From Limnomonas spitsbergensis (taxonomy: Eukaryota > Chlorophyta > Chlorophyceae > Chlamydomonadales), in contig JAYJMM010000112.1 in NCBI GenBank assembly GCA_037349105.1, positions 806,001 through 870,000 on the forward strand: a stretch of DNA of 64,000 bases. The letters are read 5' to 3'. Each line of letters begins with the position of its first letter. Position 1 is the first letter of the stretch. Positions 11,642-21,676 of this stretch are shown piece by piece. The notes beneath the pieces were generated by a model. It saw only the letters and a program-made list of their open reading frames with translations, did no database searches and was not told the DNA's origin. A program made the translations under genes and the position numbers.

Positions 11642-12837
11642 ATGTCGCTCCGAGCAATTATGCGGGTCCGTTCATCCTGCCCTGGCAACTCTCGCCCATA
11701 CTCGGGGAGACGCACTCTGGTCGTCCAGAATGCTGTGAAAGAGGTCCGTTTCCTGTTGGTCGTAAGGAGATTAATTTGTGAAGACCTTGTACGCGCGGTC
11801 CATCCAGACTTCCACTGATCCGCCTGAATTGCCCATGCAGGTGTTCATGCCTGGTAAGTGCAGCCTGTTAACTATTCCTGCAAAATAGATCACTGAGTGC
11901 TCAGCTGCTCAGTTGTCTTGTCCCAATGCTGCTTTCGTCTTTTCACCGTTCCGCCCGGTGCTGAGGTGGCTGCATGCATGTCGCAGCCTTGTCGAGTACC
12001 ATGACCGAAGGCAATATCGTTTCATGGTTGAAGCAGGCTGGTGATAAAGTGAGGAAGGGAGAGGTAAGGACCTAAACCAGGCAGCAATTGCGTTAAGAGA
12101 AGAAAAGGGACTGAGACCCGCGTTTTCCTGGAATCCAACAGCCCATCGTAGTCGTCGAATCCGACAAGGCCGACATGGACGTCGAGTCTTTCAGCGAGGG
12201 CATTCTGGCCGTTGTGGTGGTCAACGAGGGTGAGCGTGCGACAGTTGGAGCAGCCATCGCCTTCGTGGCTGAGACCGAAGCGGATATGGAGGCCGCATAG
12301 AAGAGGGCCACATCCCAGAGTGGATCGACAGCTGAAAAATCAGCACCCGTGCCTGCGGCTCCCGCGCCCGCAGCTCCCACACCCGCAGCCCCTGCCCTGG
12401 CGCAGGCTACAGCACCAGCTCCGGCTCCCACACCCGCAGCTGTCGCCCCTGCTGTAGCAGCACTGCGAGCTGACGGACGCATCGTGGCCACCCCGTTAGC
12501 GAAGCAGCTTGCCAAGGACTTCCGGTTGGACCTCGCTGATGTGGCGGGTTCCGGCCCCAATGGCCGCATCACACCATCAGATGTGGAGAGGGCGGCTGGC
12601 AAGGTGCCGTCGGCTGCTCCGTCTACTTCTCAGGCCCCTGCTGCTGTGCCCACGGCTGCCGCCCCTGCACCCCCAGCAGCCGCATCAGCACCCTCTGCCA
12701 GCAGTAAGGCGTCCGGGCTGCGAGGAACCACCAAGCCCTTCACATCCCTGCAGCAGGCGGTCACTAAAAACATGCTGGAGAGCCTGAAGGTGGGTGCACA
12801 CACTGTACAGTGTTAATTTTAGTTCGCACCAGACCAA

Positions 12838-12943
12838 CTTCAGCAGGCCGCTCCGCGGCCACCAATGGGCGGATGGAGACCAAGCCATGCGTATCCCTGC
12901 AGCAGGCAGTCTCTAAGAACAGGTTGGAGAGCCTCATGGTGCG
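12838..12943 (+). repeat. Diverged tandem copy of the 3' end of E2 exon 4
   Basis: Translation of 12849-12941 (GRMETKPCVSLQQAVSKNRLESLMV) parallels the exon end at 12709-12789 (LRGTTKPFTSLQQAVTKNMLESLKV; compared in shorter pieces, e.g. SLQQAVSKNRLESL against SLQQAVTKNMLESL). It lies in the next intron, in the same strand. It is a local duplication of exon plus flank, not part of the spliced reading frame as modelled, and is another sign of rearrangement in this locus. Confidence 0.75.
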
Positions 12944-13450
12944 CCTGAGTTGCATGTGGGATCCTGGGCTCCTCACCCAATGGAGGATCATCTGGGAAAC
13001 GCAGCGAGGGCAATGTGCAAGCTGGAGTTCTTTAGGTGTCAAGAAGTCGACTTATTTGGTTGCTGTGGTGACTGGATTAAGCTTCGGCCCATTCTAATAT
13101 AAGAAATTAAGAACATGCTCTTCTCATTTTCAGTGTCAACAACAAGCTTGTCAATCAGGCACAATACTAATGTGCCCGTTAAAGTGACCTCCTCACTCCT
13201 TGCAGTACCCTCACAGCCTCCCCTGTCTCCACTCAGTCCATACTGGTGAACCTGTGCGTGCAGGTCCCAGAGTTCCGTGTGGCGTATCAGATCCAGATTG
13301 ATAAGCTGGATGCGCTTAACCAGCGGCTCAAGCCCCAGGGAGTGACCATGACAGCGCTGCTGGCCAAGGCATGCGGCATGGCTCTCGCACAACATCCTGT
13401 CCTCTACGCCAGTAAGTGGCAGCCATGGTCTTTATTTTCTTATGTGCTAA

Positions 13451-13619
13451 AGCTACAATTCAGGTACATCATGGCCTTTGGCCGTGGTGGCCTGGTGCAG
13501 CAAGTCCTGCTGATTGGGCCATTGGCCATAGGCTGATCAAGATTTGGTTCCCCACAGCCTGGTAGTGGCTGCCCTGCCGCCTGCCAAAGGTGGTCTGGTG
13601 TGCAATTCAATGAACACTA
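13451..13619 (+). repeat. Intronic ~165-bp repeat (family IR165), copy 1
   Basis: Reference description of the family. By-eye consensus order: a doubled AGCTACATTTCAGCTACATC motif, then GGCC, then a GCAGCAAGCCCTGCTGC palindrome, then GGTCAAGGTTTGGTCCCC, then CAGTGGTGGCTGCC, then GGCCTACCAAAGGTGGTCTG, then GTGTGCACTGAAATAAACAC. This copy is in the sense orientation in the E2 intron after 13411, in the position of the missing catalytic exon. No terminal inverted repeats and no clear tRNA-type promoter boxes were recognised; GGTTTGGTCCC is only loosely B-box-like. Confidence 0.8.
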
Positions 13620-13889
13620 CCCAAGGAGGGCGACAGTGAGAAAATAGGTTCAGCGTTAGCATCGCATGCTCACCGCGACATAACAATGGCCGAGCTTTGA
13701 TGCCATCCTGCCACCGGGTGAGGCCTGCAGCAACAAAGAGGCGGGCGCTGTGTTCTAAATGCGGCTGCACCAGGTTTGAACAGCTCAGGCTGTCGCTGAG
13801 CAAAGAGAAAGATGTGCAGCAGGGCATGGCCGATGCTGTGCATGTGACGCACTGTTGGATGCGTAACTCTCTGATGCATAAGCCACAAT

Positions 13890-14036
13890 TTTGCTGCAGG
13901 GCCTAGTGCAGCAAGCCTTACTGCATGAGCCACCAGCCTCAGGCCTGCTCAGCTTTGGTCCCCAGCCTCCCTGTGAGGGTTACCCAAATACTCAGCGGCC
14001 TGCCAAAGGTGGTCACACTCAGATAAACCCTGGTTT
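13890..14036 (+). repeat. IR165 copy 2
   Basis: Lacks the doubled AGCTAC head; starts at the GCAGCAAGCC palindrome region and ends at GATAAACCCTGG. Same E2 intron as copy 1, in the same orientation, about 270 bp downstream. Confidence 0.7.
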
Positions 14037-14963
14037 GATACTTCGATCCATGCTCAGGGGAGGCTCTGCACTCGTACTGAGATGGCTGCTCAGCATCTCA
14101 TTCCAGTGTTGAAATGGCTGCCCCTTTTGCCACCATCTTGGATCCATGCAGGCACGGCAGCTATCCTGGCTGTTGGCGGCAGCAAGCCCAGTGTTGTCGC
14201 TGATGATGCTGGGCTTTTGGCGTCAGGAAGGTGATGACTGTGAACCTGACGGCAGACCACCGAGTGGTGTATGGGGCGCAGGCAGCAGAGTTTCTGCAGA
14301 CCCTCAAGCAGGTGGGTTAAGGGCTCAAATCCTGGGCCCTTGCGGTACGATCAATCCCTGACACTTAACTAGGGACTAGAGGTCCTGCATGCTCTCCGAC
14401 TGATGGACGCTAGCAGGCTGCAAGCTGAGCTGGAAGGGTACCTTTCGGGGCAGCTGCCTGATGTATGGCGTTAAATTCTTGGCGGCTGGATCGGTTCGAT
14501 TGATCTGGGCAAGAACGTTTATATGGGGGCGGCTATTGTAGTATGCCAGGTCTTATGAGGTAGGGGGCTGATGTTTATCGTGCCTCATAATAGGCAGTGG
14601 TCTGGACACTGGAGGTTTGTCGTTGATCAGCCATGCTGTGTTGTGAACTTGACCCGCTCAATGCCAAATGTATCTGCAGGTCATGGAGAATCCTGACCAG
14701 CTCCTTTTGTAGACATTTCACGTCATTGAGACGGAAGAATGTATGAGAGACAACATGAAGCATGACTAGCACGAGTGATTTCAGATCTGCTGAACCGGAT
14801 GCTGGACGATGATGGCGATCAACTGCGAAGCCTTGAGGAAGCTTGAGAGTTACGGCCAGCTTGAAGCCCAGGAGCGGGCTTCCAGGCCCAGCAAATACTG
14901 CTGGATGATTTAGTATTGAATTGTATCCAGTTTTCGGATACTGTACCTGTAATGCCGTTCTGC

Positions 14964-15118
14964 CAATGACACTACCCTTCTGGGCCCTGCTCAAAAAGGC
15001 TCAACCGCATGGGCGCCCAACTGTCCGGTTGGAAGAAAAGAAACTGAGGGTATGAGGGAAAGAAGGAGAAGAACACAAAGGAGAAAGAAATACCCCTTCA
15101 AAAGGAAAAGGCAGCCCG
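14964..15118 (-). mobile_element. LINE 3' stub, minus strand, perfect TSD
   Basis: Complement of the LINE 3' end (CTTCTGGGCCCTGCTCAAAAAGGCTC...) followed by its purine-rich 3' UTR complement. Perfect 13-bp target-site duplication aatgccgttctgc at 14951-14963 and 15119-15131, which dates it as recent. Confidence 0.88.
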
Positions 15119-15150
15119 AATGCCGTTCTGCAATATCGTATGTACTGGTT

Positions 15151-15205
15151 AATGACGTTCCACCTTTGGTCCCTGCTTAAATAAAGCTCGGCTGCGTCTG
15201 CAAAC
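15151..15205 (-). mobile_element. Very short LINE 3' stub, minus strand
   Basis: AATGACGTTCCACCTTTGGTCCCTGCTTAAA is the complement of the LINE terminus with a few changes, followed by GCTCGGCTGCG. The upper boundary is unclear and no duplication was identified. Another 16-base remnant of the terminus (TTAATGACGTTACACC) lies at 15427-15442. Confidence 0.6.
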
Positions 15206-15451
15206 ACCTAGTCAGCTAGGAAAGCCAAGGTAGAAGACATATAAGTGCGAAGTCTTAGGAGCGCTCTCAGGCAGCAGGGGAAGAAGCCCTCATGCTGCAA
15301 ACTTGGAACCCGTCCAAACAATCGTACCCCAGGCTGAAAACCTAGAACCCGTCCACATAATCTTACCGCCCCACTCCATATCTACATCACTCTCCAAACT
15401 CCTGCTCACATCACTCTCAAGAATGTTAATGACGTTACACCTGTCACATAT

Positions 15452-17007
15452 ATGATATATCAGTAAGACAAACATCATGGAGTTTGGCAGCCGCTTAGCA
15501 GCGCAGCGCCGACAGCCAGCCCATGTTTGCGTGTACGGCCCTGACCGTACCGTGTTGAAGCGTGTACCAGAATTCAATTTCTTGGGCATTACTCAGCACG
15601 AAAGCGGCGGCATGAAGAGGGCCATGGAGGGTAGACAGGCGCCTTTGGCTGCCGCGCTGCACCGTGTTCGCCGCATGGCAGCCAAGGTGGGCCTAAGGCG
15701 CCATCTTCCAACCCGCATCAGGCTTGCAGCTGTGTACGCAGCGCCTGCGGCCAACTACGGCGACGTGGTGTGGGCCACCAGCCACCTTCGGCCGCGGCAA
15801 TGTCTCTCAAGCAAAATGCAGTCCAGCTTGCTTCAGCACCTACGCCAGGCTGCGGGGCGACCTGCATCAGCCGCCAGTTGGGGAGTCATGAGAGAGCTGC
15901 AGCTCCAACCACTACAGCGAGACTGGTGGGCCCATATCCTCCGCTTCTACAATGCAGCGGTGGCACCGGAGGCACAGCAATACAGCCCTCTCATGGCTCA
16001 AGCCATGGCAGCAGATATGCAGCTTGCAATCAGCCAGGGCACTGGCGGCCGCACGTGGTGCTCTGATCTGCTGGGTGTATTCGAGGAGCTGGAGCGGGGG
16101 GCAGCCACCCCCACCTTGCGCGAGGTAGCAGCTGCCCTACAGCGCCTACCCGTCACAGAGGTGTTGGCACTCGTTGACGCAGCCTACGAGCAAGCACGGC
16201 TGGACGCAAGCGGCGGTTGGGACCCCAGGGACCCTACCACCGAGCACAGATCTGCGGCGACCTACCGCGCCTGGTTCCAGTCCACGGCGGTGCCGTGCTG
16301 GCGCAAGCCCAGAGCCGCACTCGTCAGAGGTGTGTGCTTGTGTGCACACCAATTTTCGACTGCGGCTTGGCGCGATCAGCACGGCTGATACCAGAGGACG
16401 GCGCAACGGTCAGCGGCGACAAGCACGTTGCTGCCAGCGGTGTTGGGCACGGGGGGATAGCGAGCAGGTAGAGGATGCGCTGCATGTGTGCTTCCAGTGC
16501 CCTAGTGTCAGGGAGCAGTTACGTGAGCGGGGGTGGGCAGGTCCTCCGGGCGTTGCCACTCACTTCCAGCTGTACCAGGCTGAGCATGGGTGGGACGCAC
16601 TTGCTTTTGTGGACTGTGCTTGTGGGCATTATTGAGGGTTAGTCTCCAGGGTTTCTGACGCTGATGTCGTTGGCCTTTCCGGCCTTCTCTTTTGGCCCTT
16701 TTTGTTGTTGTTGTTGTTGTATGCCCCCTTTTTAGTTTCTTCTCTTCTCCCTTCTGATCAGTGGAGCGCCCTCGCGGCCAAGCAGGGGTGGGATACGCTT
16801 GCTTTCCTGGACTTTTCTTTTCTTAGAGGCTTTGTTGAGGGCTAGTCTCTAGTGGAACTCAGGTGCTGGACTTGGTCTGCTTTGCCTTCCCGGCCTCTCC
16901 TTTTGTTCCTTCCCCCCTCTCTTCCTTTTAGTTCCTCCTTTACTCCCTTCTGAACAGTTGGGCGCATTGGCCGAGCTTTGAGCGGGCCCAGCGGTGTAAC
17001 GTTATTG
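15452..17007 (+). mobile_element. LINE (non-LTR retrotransposon), 5'-truncated, most complete copy
   Basis: Longest copy here. An open frame at 15477-16388 (303 codons) covers the C-terminal part of a reverse transcriptase and its extension: the post-palm motif EFNFLGI at residues ~35-41, an Arg-rich thumb-like helix region (LHRVRRMAAKVGLRRHLP) and a long Ala-rich tail. After a frameshift the frame at 16174-16635 holds CCQRCWARGDSEQVEDALHVCFQC, a Cys/His cluster like the zinc-binding tail of many LINE polymerases. The palm active site is lost through 5' truncation, so the copy cannot move itself. The 3' UTR is T/C-rich and ends GTGTAACGTTATTG with no poly(A). A 13-bp duplication acctgtcacatat flanks it exactly (15439-15451 and 17008-17020). 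Confidence 0.93.
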
Positions 17008-17020
17008 ACCTGTCACATAT

Positions 17021-17711
17021 GAACATGTCATCATTAACATATCACTCTCAAGTATGTACTGAATAGACATCGCCAATGTCGCTTAGGTTGAAACAGTATT
17101 GAAACAGGGAGGACTGGTATGGCATCAATAGAATACTATCTGTGTTGCGGATTTGATTATCAGCATCATTAAAAAATTGTGCTGGGCTGTGTAGCTGGTT
17201 TCCACAGCAAAAAGCCTCTGCTGAACACTGTGTTTCCGGCCACACTGCCAATGAAATGAAATACCATGCATATTAACAATTTTTCTCCTCATCGCAGGCC
17301 AGGGGTATCTTACAAGATCACTTCGACATGGCATGGCTGCGCGAGCTTACCATTCTGCATCGGCACGGTGCATCATTACACATGTGTCATATGATCAGTG
17401 ATGCTGTATGCTGATGGAGGAAGAATGATTCAAGAGCGATCGAGAGCATATGATCAGCATCTTGAAAGCATTGACACGAAGTTCAAGCTGCACTGTTCGA
17501 ACGAAAGTGGTAGAAAAGTAAATGCGTAATGTTTGCATGACTGCAGTGTTGTGTAAGTGTCCGGACAGGGAAGACAGATATCGACTGCAAGCGACATGAA
17601 GGGCTCTGTCGGTTAAAAGCTGGTTGGTATGTGAAAAACGCCTGTAAAAGCCAGAGGTAAAAACGGGTGGACATGGCGTTACCAGAAAAGCCGCTGTGCA
17701 CAAGTGGCTGA
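17021..17711. other. Intergenic, nothing recognised
   Basis: No coding sequence with splice context, no repeat family member and no RNA gene seen. The part next to 17712 is the presumed promoter and 5' UTR of the metallophosphoesterase gene. Confidence 0.5.
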
Positions 17712-20700
17712 ATGCGTTTGTGCCATTCTTTCGCCTCACTTATTACCTGGGTGGTTATCATGGCTATGTTCAGCAGCTCAACCACGCAGTCCGAAGATCG
17801 CGCATTAGGTTCAGAAAAAGAGGAGGAACACGACCGTCCCGAATTTGACGCAACAAGGTCGAGTCCAGAAAAAGAGGAGGAACTTACAAGTCTTGATGAT
17901 CATCCAGGAGTTTTTCTGCTAGGAACAGAGGAGACACACACTCGGCCCGAAGGTCATGCAACAGGGTCGAGTCCCACCCGGTCGAGTCCGGAGAAAGAGG
18001 AGAGCAGCCCTAGGCCCGAAGTTCACGCAGAAGAGTTGATTACAGAAAATGAGGAGCGGCCAACACAGCGCCAAGATCTCACGTCAGCAGCAAAAACAGG
18101 AAAAAAGGAGGGACGCACCCTACCAGGTCTCCGCTTCGTGTGCTGTTCTGACACGCATGGCTTTCATAACAGTGGGAGGCTGACTCTCCCTGCAGGTGCC
18201 CAAGCTGTGCGAATCTTATGATTTCGGAAACTTTCCAAACTGGTATTAAGTCTGCCCTCAGCTGTGTTAGAGCCCTAGGCAACTGTAGGTCTGCCCTCAG
18301 CTGCGAAATAGCCATGTGCAACTGTATGGCCACTGGTACTGGACTGCTGGCACTGACAGGATGTATGCACCTACTGGTCTCACCCAAACAGGTGATGTTC
18401 TTCTCTATTGCGGTGACGCTGGGCTGGAAGATCAGCACGACGTGAAACAGTTTGAGGTCTGGCTCGCATCTCAAACCTTTGCACACAAGGTGGTCGTCAT
18501 GGGAAACATGGACCGTGCAGCAGGCGAGTCGGAAACTGGGTTTGATAGATATGAGAAAGAGTTGGTACGCGACATGAATACATGCACATGCACAATTGCA
18601 AGGCAGGAGGGAACATGTGATAAGGCAGAAGGAAAGCAGGAACTGTCGGACTTCTGTCCTTCTGACTTCTGAGCAAGATTGTGACTAAGAACAGTTCCAT
18701 TAGGATATTACCGGTACCGGTACTGAAATATTGCATGTAGGCATGCTGTTTTGGGGGGCTGGGGTGTAGCCGCGGAGGTACCCCATGGTCACAGACTAAT
18801 TTTGTTTCCTTAAATTTGATTTATTTGTATCAATTGCAGATTCTTCGAATGATTTGGTTTGTTGCCCATTTGGACATTCCAGTGAAATGTTTTTGAACTT
18901 CATTGGCACTAGGTTTATGTTGCTACTTCAAGAGATATTCCGGTATCCGCTTTGTGACTGCGGTAATAATCTTCCTCTGCTGTTGGTCCAGCTATTCCTC
19001 CAAACAGGGGCCGAGGAGGCATCCATGCCAAGCAGTCTTGTATCCAGCTTAACAGCGGGAAGGTGATCTACGATGAAATCTTTGAAGTGGCTGGCTACAA
19101 GATTCTTGGCAGCCCTTGGACCCCTGCTTTCTACGGGCAGTGGCAGGTGGGGCGCTTGGCTGGTGTCTGCTCAACTGCTGCCATAAAGTCAAAGAGTATG
19201 ACTGTATGTTAGATGAATTTTAAATACCTCATCAGCCAGTCCGGCTGCTGAGCAAGCTACGGTGATGGCCATATCCTGGTACAACGCTTATGGGTTCCCC
19301 GGTGGAGAGTTTTGAAACATACAAGGCATGGATTTTCATATGCATGGCGCCTTTCTGGACCCCGCACAGTTGGAGAATGAGGCGGCGGCACACCGGCACT
19401 GGCGAGGGCTGCTCCAGCCTGACACCCGGGTGGACATCATCATGACCCACGGCCCACCCTATGGCTTTGGAGATGTAACACAGGGGCGTCACGTTGGGGA
19501 CAGAGCGCTCCTGGAGGTGAGCGCACCTTCATAATCGCAGCAGACATACTCACGTCAATGTATGACACTTAAACGGATTGTTTTTGTATACTGGTAATGA
19601 AACGAAGGATGCTTTCTGGTCAGTACTGGTAATCGTGGAGAGTAATGGCAGCAGGTGCCACTGAACCGTTAGCGGCATCTGGGGCTATTGAGTCCTCCAC
19701 TCCTCTAGTGATGGCATCCTGCGTCAGCAGTGCAACAGGTTCAGGGTGCACAATAATCTATAATGTCAAGATGCAATACGCAAGTTGCTGTTCAGGATGG
19801 AGCTTTCACAATTACAAAACCACTTTCACGCATATCTTCCCTGCTCATCAAGAATAATCCGCTCCATGTGACTGCGAGCTTGTTCAGTCCACAGGCTGTG
19901 CAGTATGCACCCACCCTAGCCAGCTTGAGGCATGGAAGGGCCTGCTTCAGGAGTGGTGGAAGACAGTCAACCCCCTTGGATACGGATCACTTAATTTTAC
20001 AAGCTGCTCTTGTTGTTCTGTTGTCTGACAGGCCGTGAAGGACCTCAAGATTCCGCCACTCCTCTGGATCTGTGGACACATTGTGAGTCTGATCAGGATC
20101 CATACAAGTCTGGTTGCAGCAAAAACTATGGCATTGACTGGTGTGTCCTGATGCCACAGATGTAACTCTTGAAGCTTGAAGCCAGGCACCACTGCCTATG
20201 TCAGGGAGTTACGTTATAACTTGTAATGCAGCTACATCACGGTCTGCGGGCATGTGTGTGTGGGGGGGTACGTATGGCAGGCCCTGCTGCTTGACCACTT
20301 GCCATAGTCCGGTCAAGGTTGGCCCTCATCGACCTAGTGGTGGCTGCTTACTGGCCTGCCAGATGTTGTCTGGTGTGCATTAAAATATATTGCGCACTGC
20401 ACACTACCTTTCCCCGTCTTCTGTGCCTAGTAGCACCTCTCCTGCTCTCTCGTGTCTCTCTCCAGTAAGTCCTCAATTGTGGGTTGCTTGGGTGTCCTGG
20501 CGAAGAAGAAAACAAACATGCCTGCCTGGCTGCAGCATGCGTCCTGTGGGGAGCATCGAGTGCCTCACCCAGTTGTGCCCGAAGGCATCCTCCTCATCAA
20601 CGCCGCGGCGAACAACTTGAGGGATGGGGAGTGCAACGCAGCACCCAGGGCAGTGGACCTTCCTGAAGGGATAGTGCACCTGGAGAGTCAGGACCAGGCA

Positions 20701-20763
20701 CGGCGCGGCTTGAATAGTACCGAGGGTGAGGTTTGGAAGGATGATGTGGAGATGACATTTTGA
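17712..20763 (+). CDS. Calcineurin-like metallophosphoesterase (MPPED/UPF0046-like)
   Basis: Exons 17712-18195, 18392-18523, 18992-19146, 19370-19516, 20032-20082, 20536-20763; phases agree and give ~398 aa. The first ~130 residues are an acidic, Glu/Ser-rich region with repeated EKEEE-type units, probably disordered. An N-terminal hydrophobic stretch (SLITWVVIMAMF) disappears if the second Met cluster at 17760 is the start. The catalytic domain has the metal-binding motifs in order: SDTHGFHN, YCGDAG, MGNMD, MTHGPPYG, CGHIH. The usual GNH[D/E] motif reads GNMD, so a normally conserved His is Met. Motif order and the GSPWTPAFYGQW segment fit the MPPED1/2-like family of cyclic-nucleotide-type phosphodiesterases. 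The donor after exon 2 would be GC (gcgagt). The exon 4 acceptor is a choice on phase; substrate unknown. Confidence 0.8.
20228..20392 (+). repeat. IR165 copy 3
   Basis: Sense orientation in the last intron of the metallophosphoesterase gene. Head (GCAGCTACATCACGG) and tail (GTCTGGTGTGCATTAAAATA) are both recognisable. Confidence 0.75.
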
Positions 20764-21676
20764 AGCTGTTTGAGGAGTCAGTGGAGTCTGTGCATTCGCA
20801 ATGCTCTTGTTTGGGACTTGTCTTTCGAATTGATGAGGTTTTCCCCTCCGACGCTGTACACCGGTAGTTAGGAGGCTGCATGTAATAATATAAGGGGGGC
20901 TGATCAAGCCAGGGGAATCTTATACCGGTACTGGCTATACCTGTGCCATCCCTTTCTCCGACGTAGTTTACGGATAGGTAGGCGGATATGAAAACATCAG
21001 GGGTCTGATCAAGACAGGGGAATCTTATACTGGCTGTGCCTGTACCATCCTTTTTGAACAGGGCTTTTGAGTGTTTGGCATGGTGCTCTTATTATGCGCC
21101 ATGGCAGCCGATGGCTTGTTGGTCAAACTATACAAAGTTTAGAGGCTCTGACAAGTTATGCTTCATCATCGTCTGCAACGTTATGTGCTGTTGACTTGTG
21201 TCATGCCATGCCCTGTTGTTTTTTCCTGTTGCTATTGCCGTTTATCACAAAAACTGTCAATTGCCAGATTGTTCTGTACCGATATGCTGTCGTGTGAAAG
21301 ACAGAAGACACCGATTTCATTTCAAGCTTACAGGATATAAAATGTTTCAAATTGAAGGGTTCACCGGGTTTCACACAGTAGCTGCAGTCCTTCGTTATCC
21401 TAGGGACGCAGGCTGCGCATTCCTTATAAACAAAATTATATATTCAAACACCCAGGACAGGACAGAATCTAGATGTTTGTTTTCAAGTCTCACATAACCA
21501 CAATTGGTGACACGTCACGGATATAATCTTAAGTGGTATGTGCTAACGTTAGAAGACAAAAAGCTTCATTTCCACCTCCAAGCATTGAAATCGTAAATAA
21601 ACTAGAGGCTGCAGGCGACAGGTGTCCCAAGCATAAGCCCCTATGCGGATACCTTCTGTGACCCACAGAGATGCAC
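20764..21676. other. Intergenic, convergent 3' flanks with a short tandem duplication
   Basis: Lies between two converging genes. A ~100-bp unit is duplicated: GGGGCTGATCAAGCCAGGGG at about 20896 and GGGGTCTGATCAAGACAGGGG at about 20999, each followed by AATCTTATAC and a CCTGTACCATCC-like segment. Nothing else seen. Confidence 0.55.

Larger units (their letters stand above)
11642..14474 (+). pseudogene. DLA2: Plastid-type pyruvate dehydrogenase E2 (dihydrolipoamide acetyltransferase), decayed
   Basis: Exons: 11642-11743 (transit-peptide-like, rich in Arg/Ser), 11841-11853, 11987-12063, 12142-12789, 13264-13411, 14152-14311, 14373-14474. The first four encode a lipoyl domain (FMPALSSTMTEGNIVSW, lipoyl Lys in VESDKADMDVES), an Ala/Pro linker and a peripheral-subunit-binding domain (ATPLAKQLAKDFRLDLADV, GSGPNGRI). 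Later exons encode parts of the acetyltransferase domain (EFRVAYQIQIDKLDALNQ; active-site-type TADHRVVYG). Three lesions are seen: an in-frame TAG at 12298-12300 right after the lipoyl domain, absence of the ~85-residue catalytic stretch expected between 13411 and 14152 (no match in any frame), and a one-base frameshift near 14230. Two intronic repeats occupy the missing exon's place. PETC in this window ends in TAG, so TAG is a stop here. Sequencing error could explain one lesion, hardly all three. Confidence 0.8.

Noticed and set aside
12298..12300. TAG as a reassigned (Gln) codon, as in some green algae
   Set aside because: PETC ends in TAG exactly at the expected C-terminus, and the UGLYAH and IFT27 frames also end in TAG at the family's normal end. 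The E2 TAG is better read as a lesion or sequencing error.
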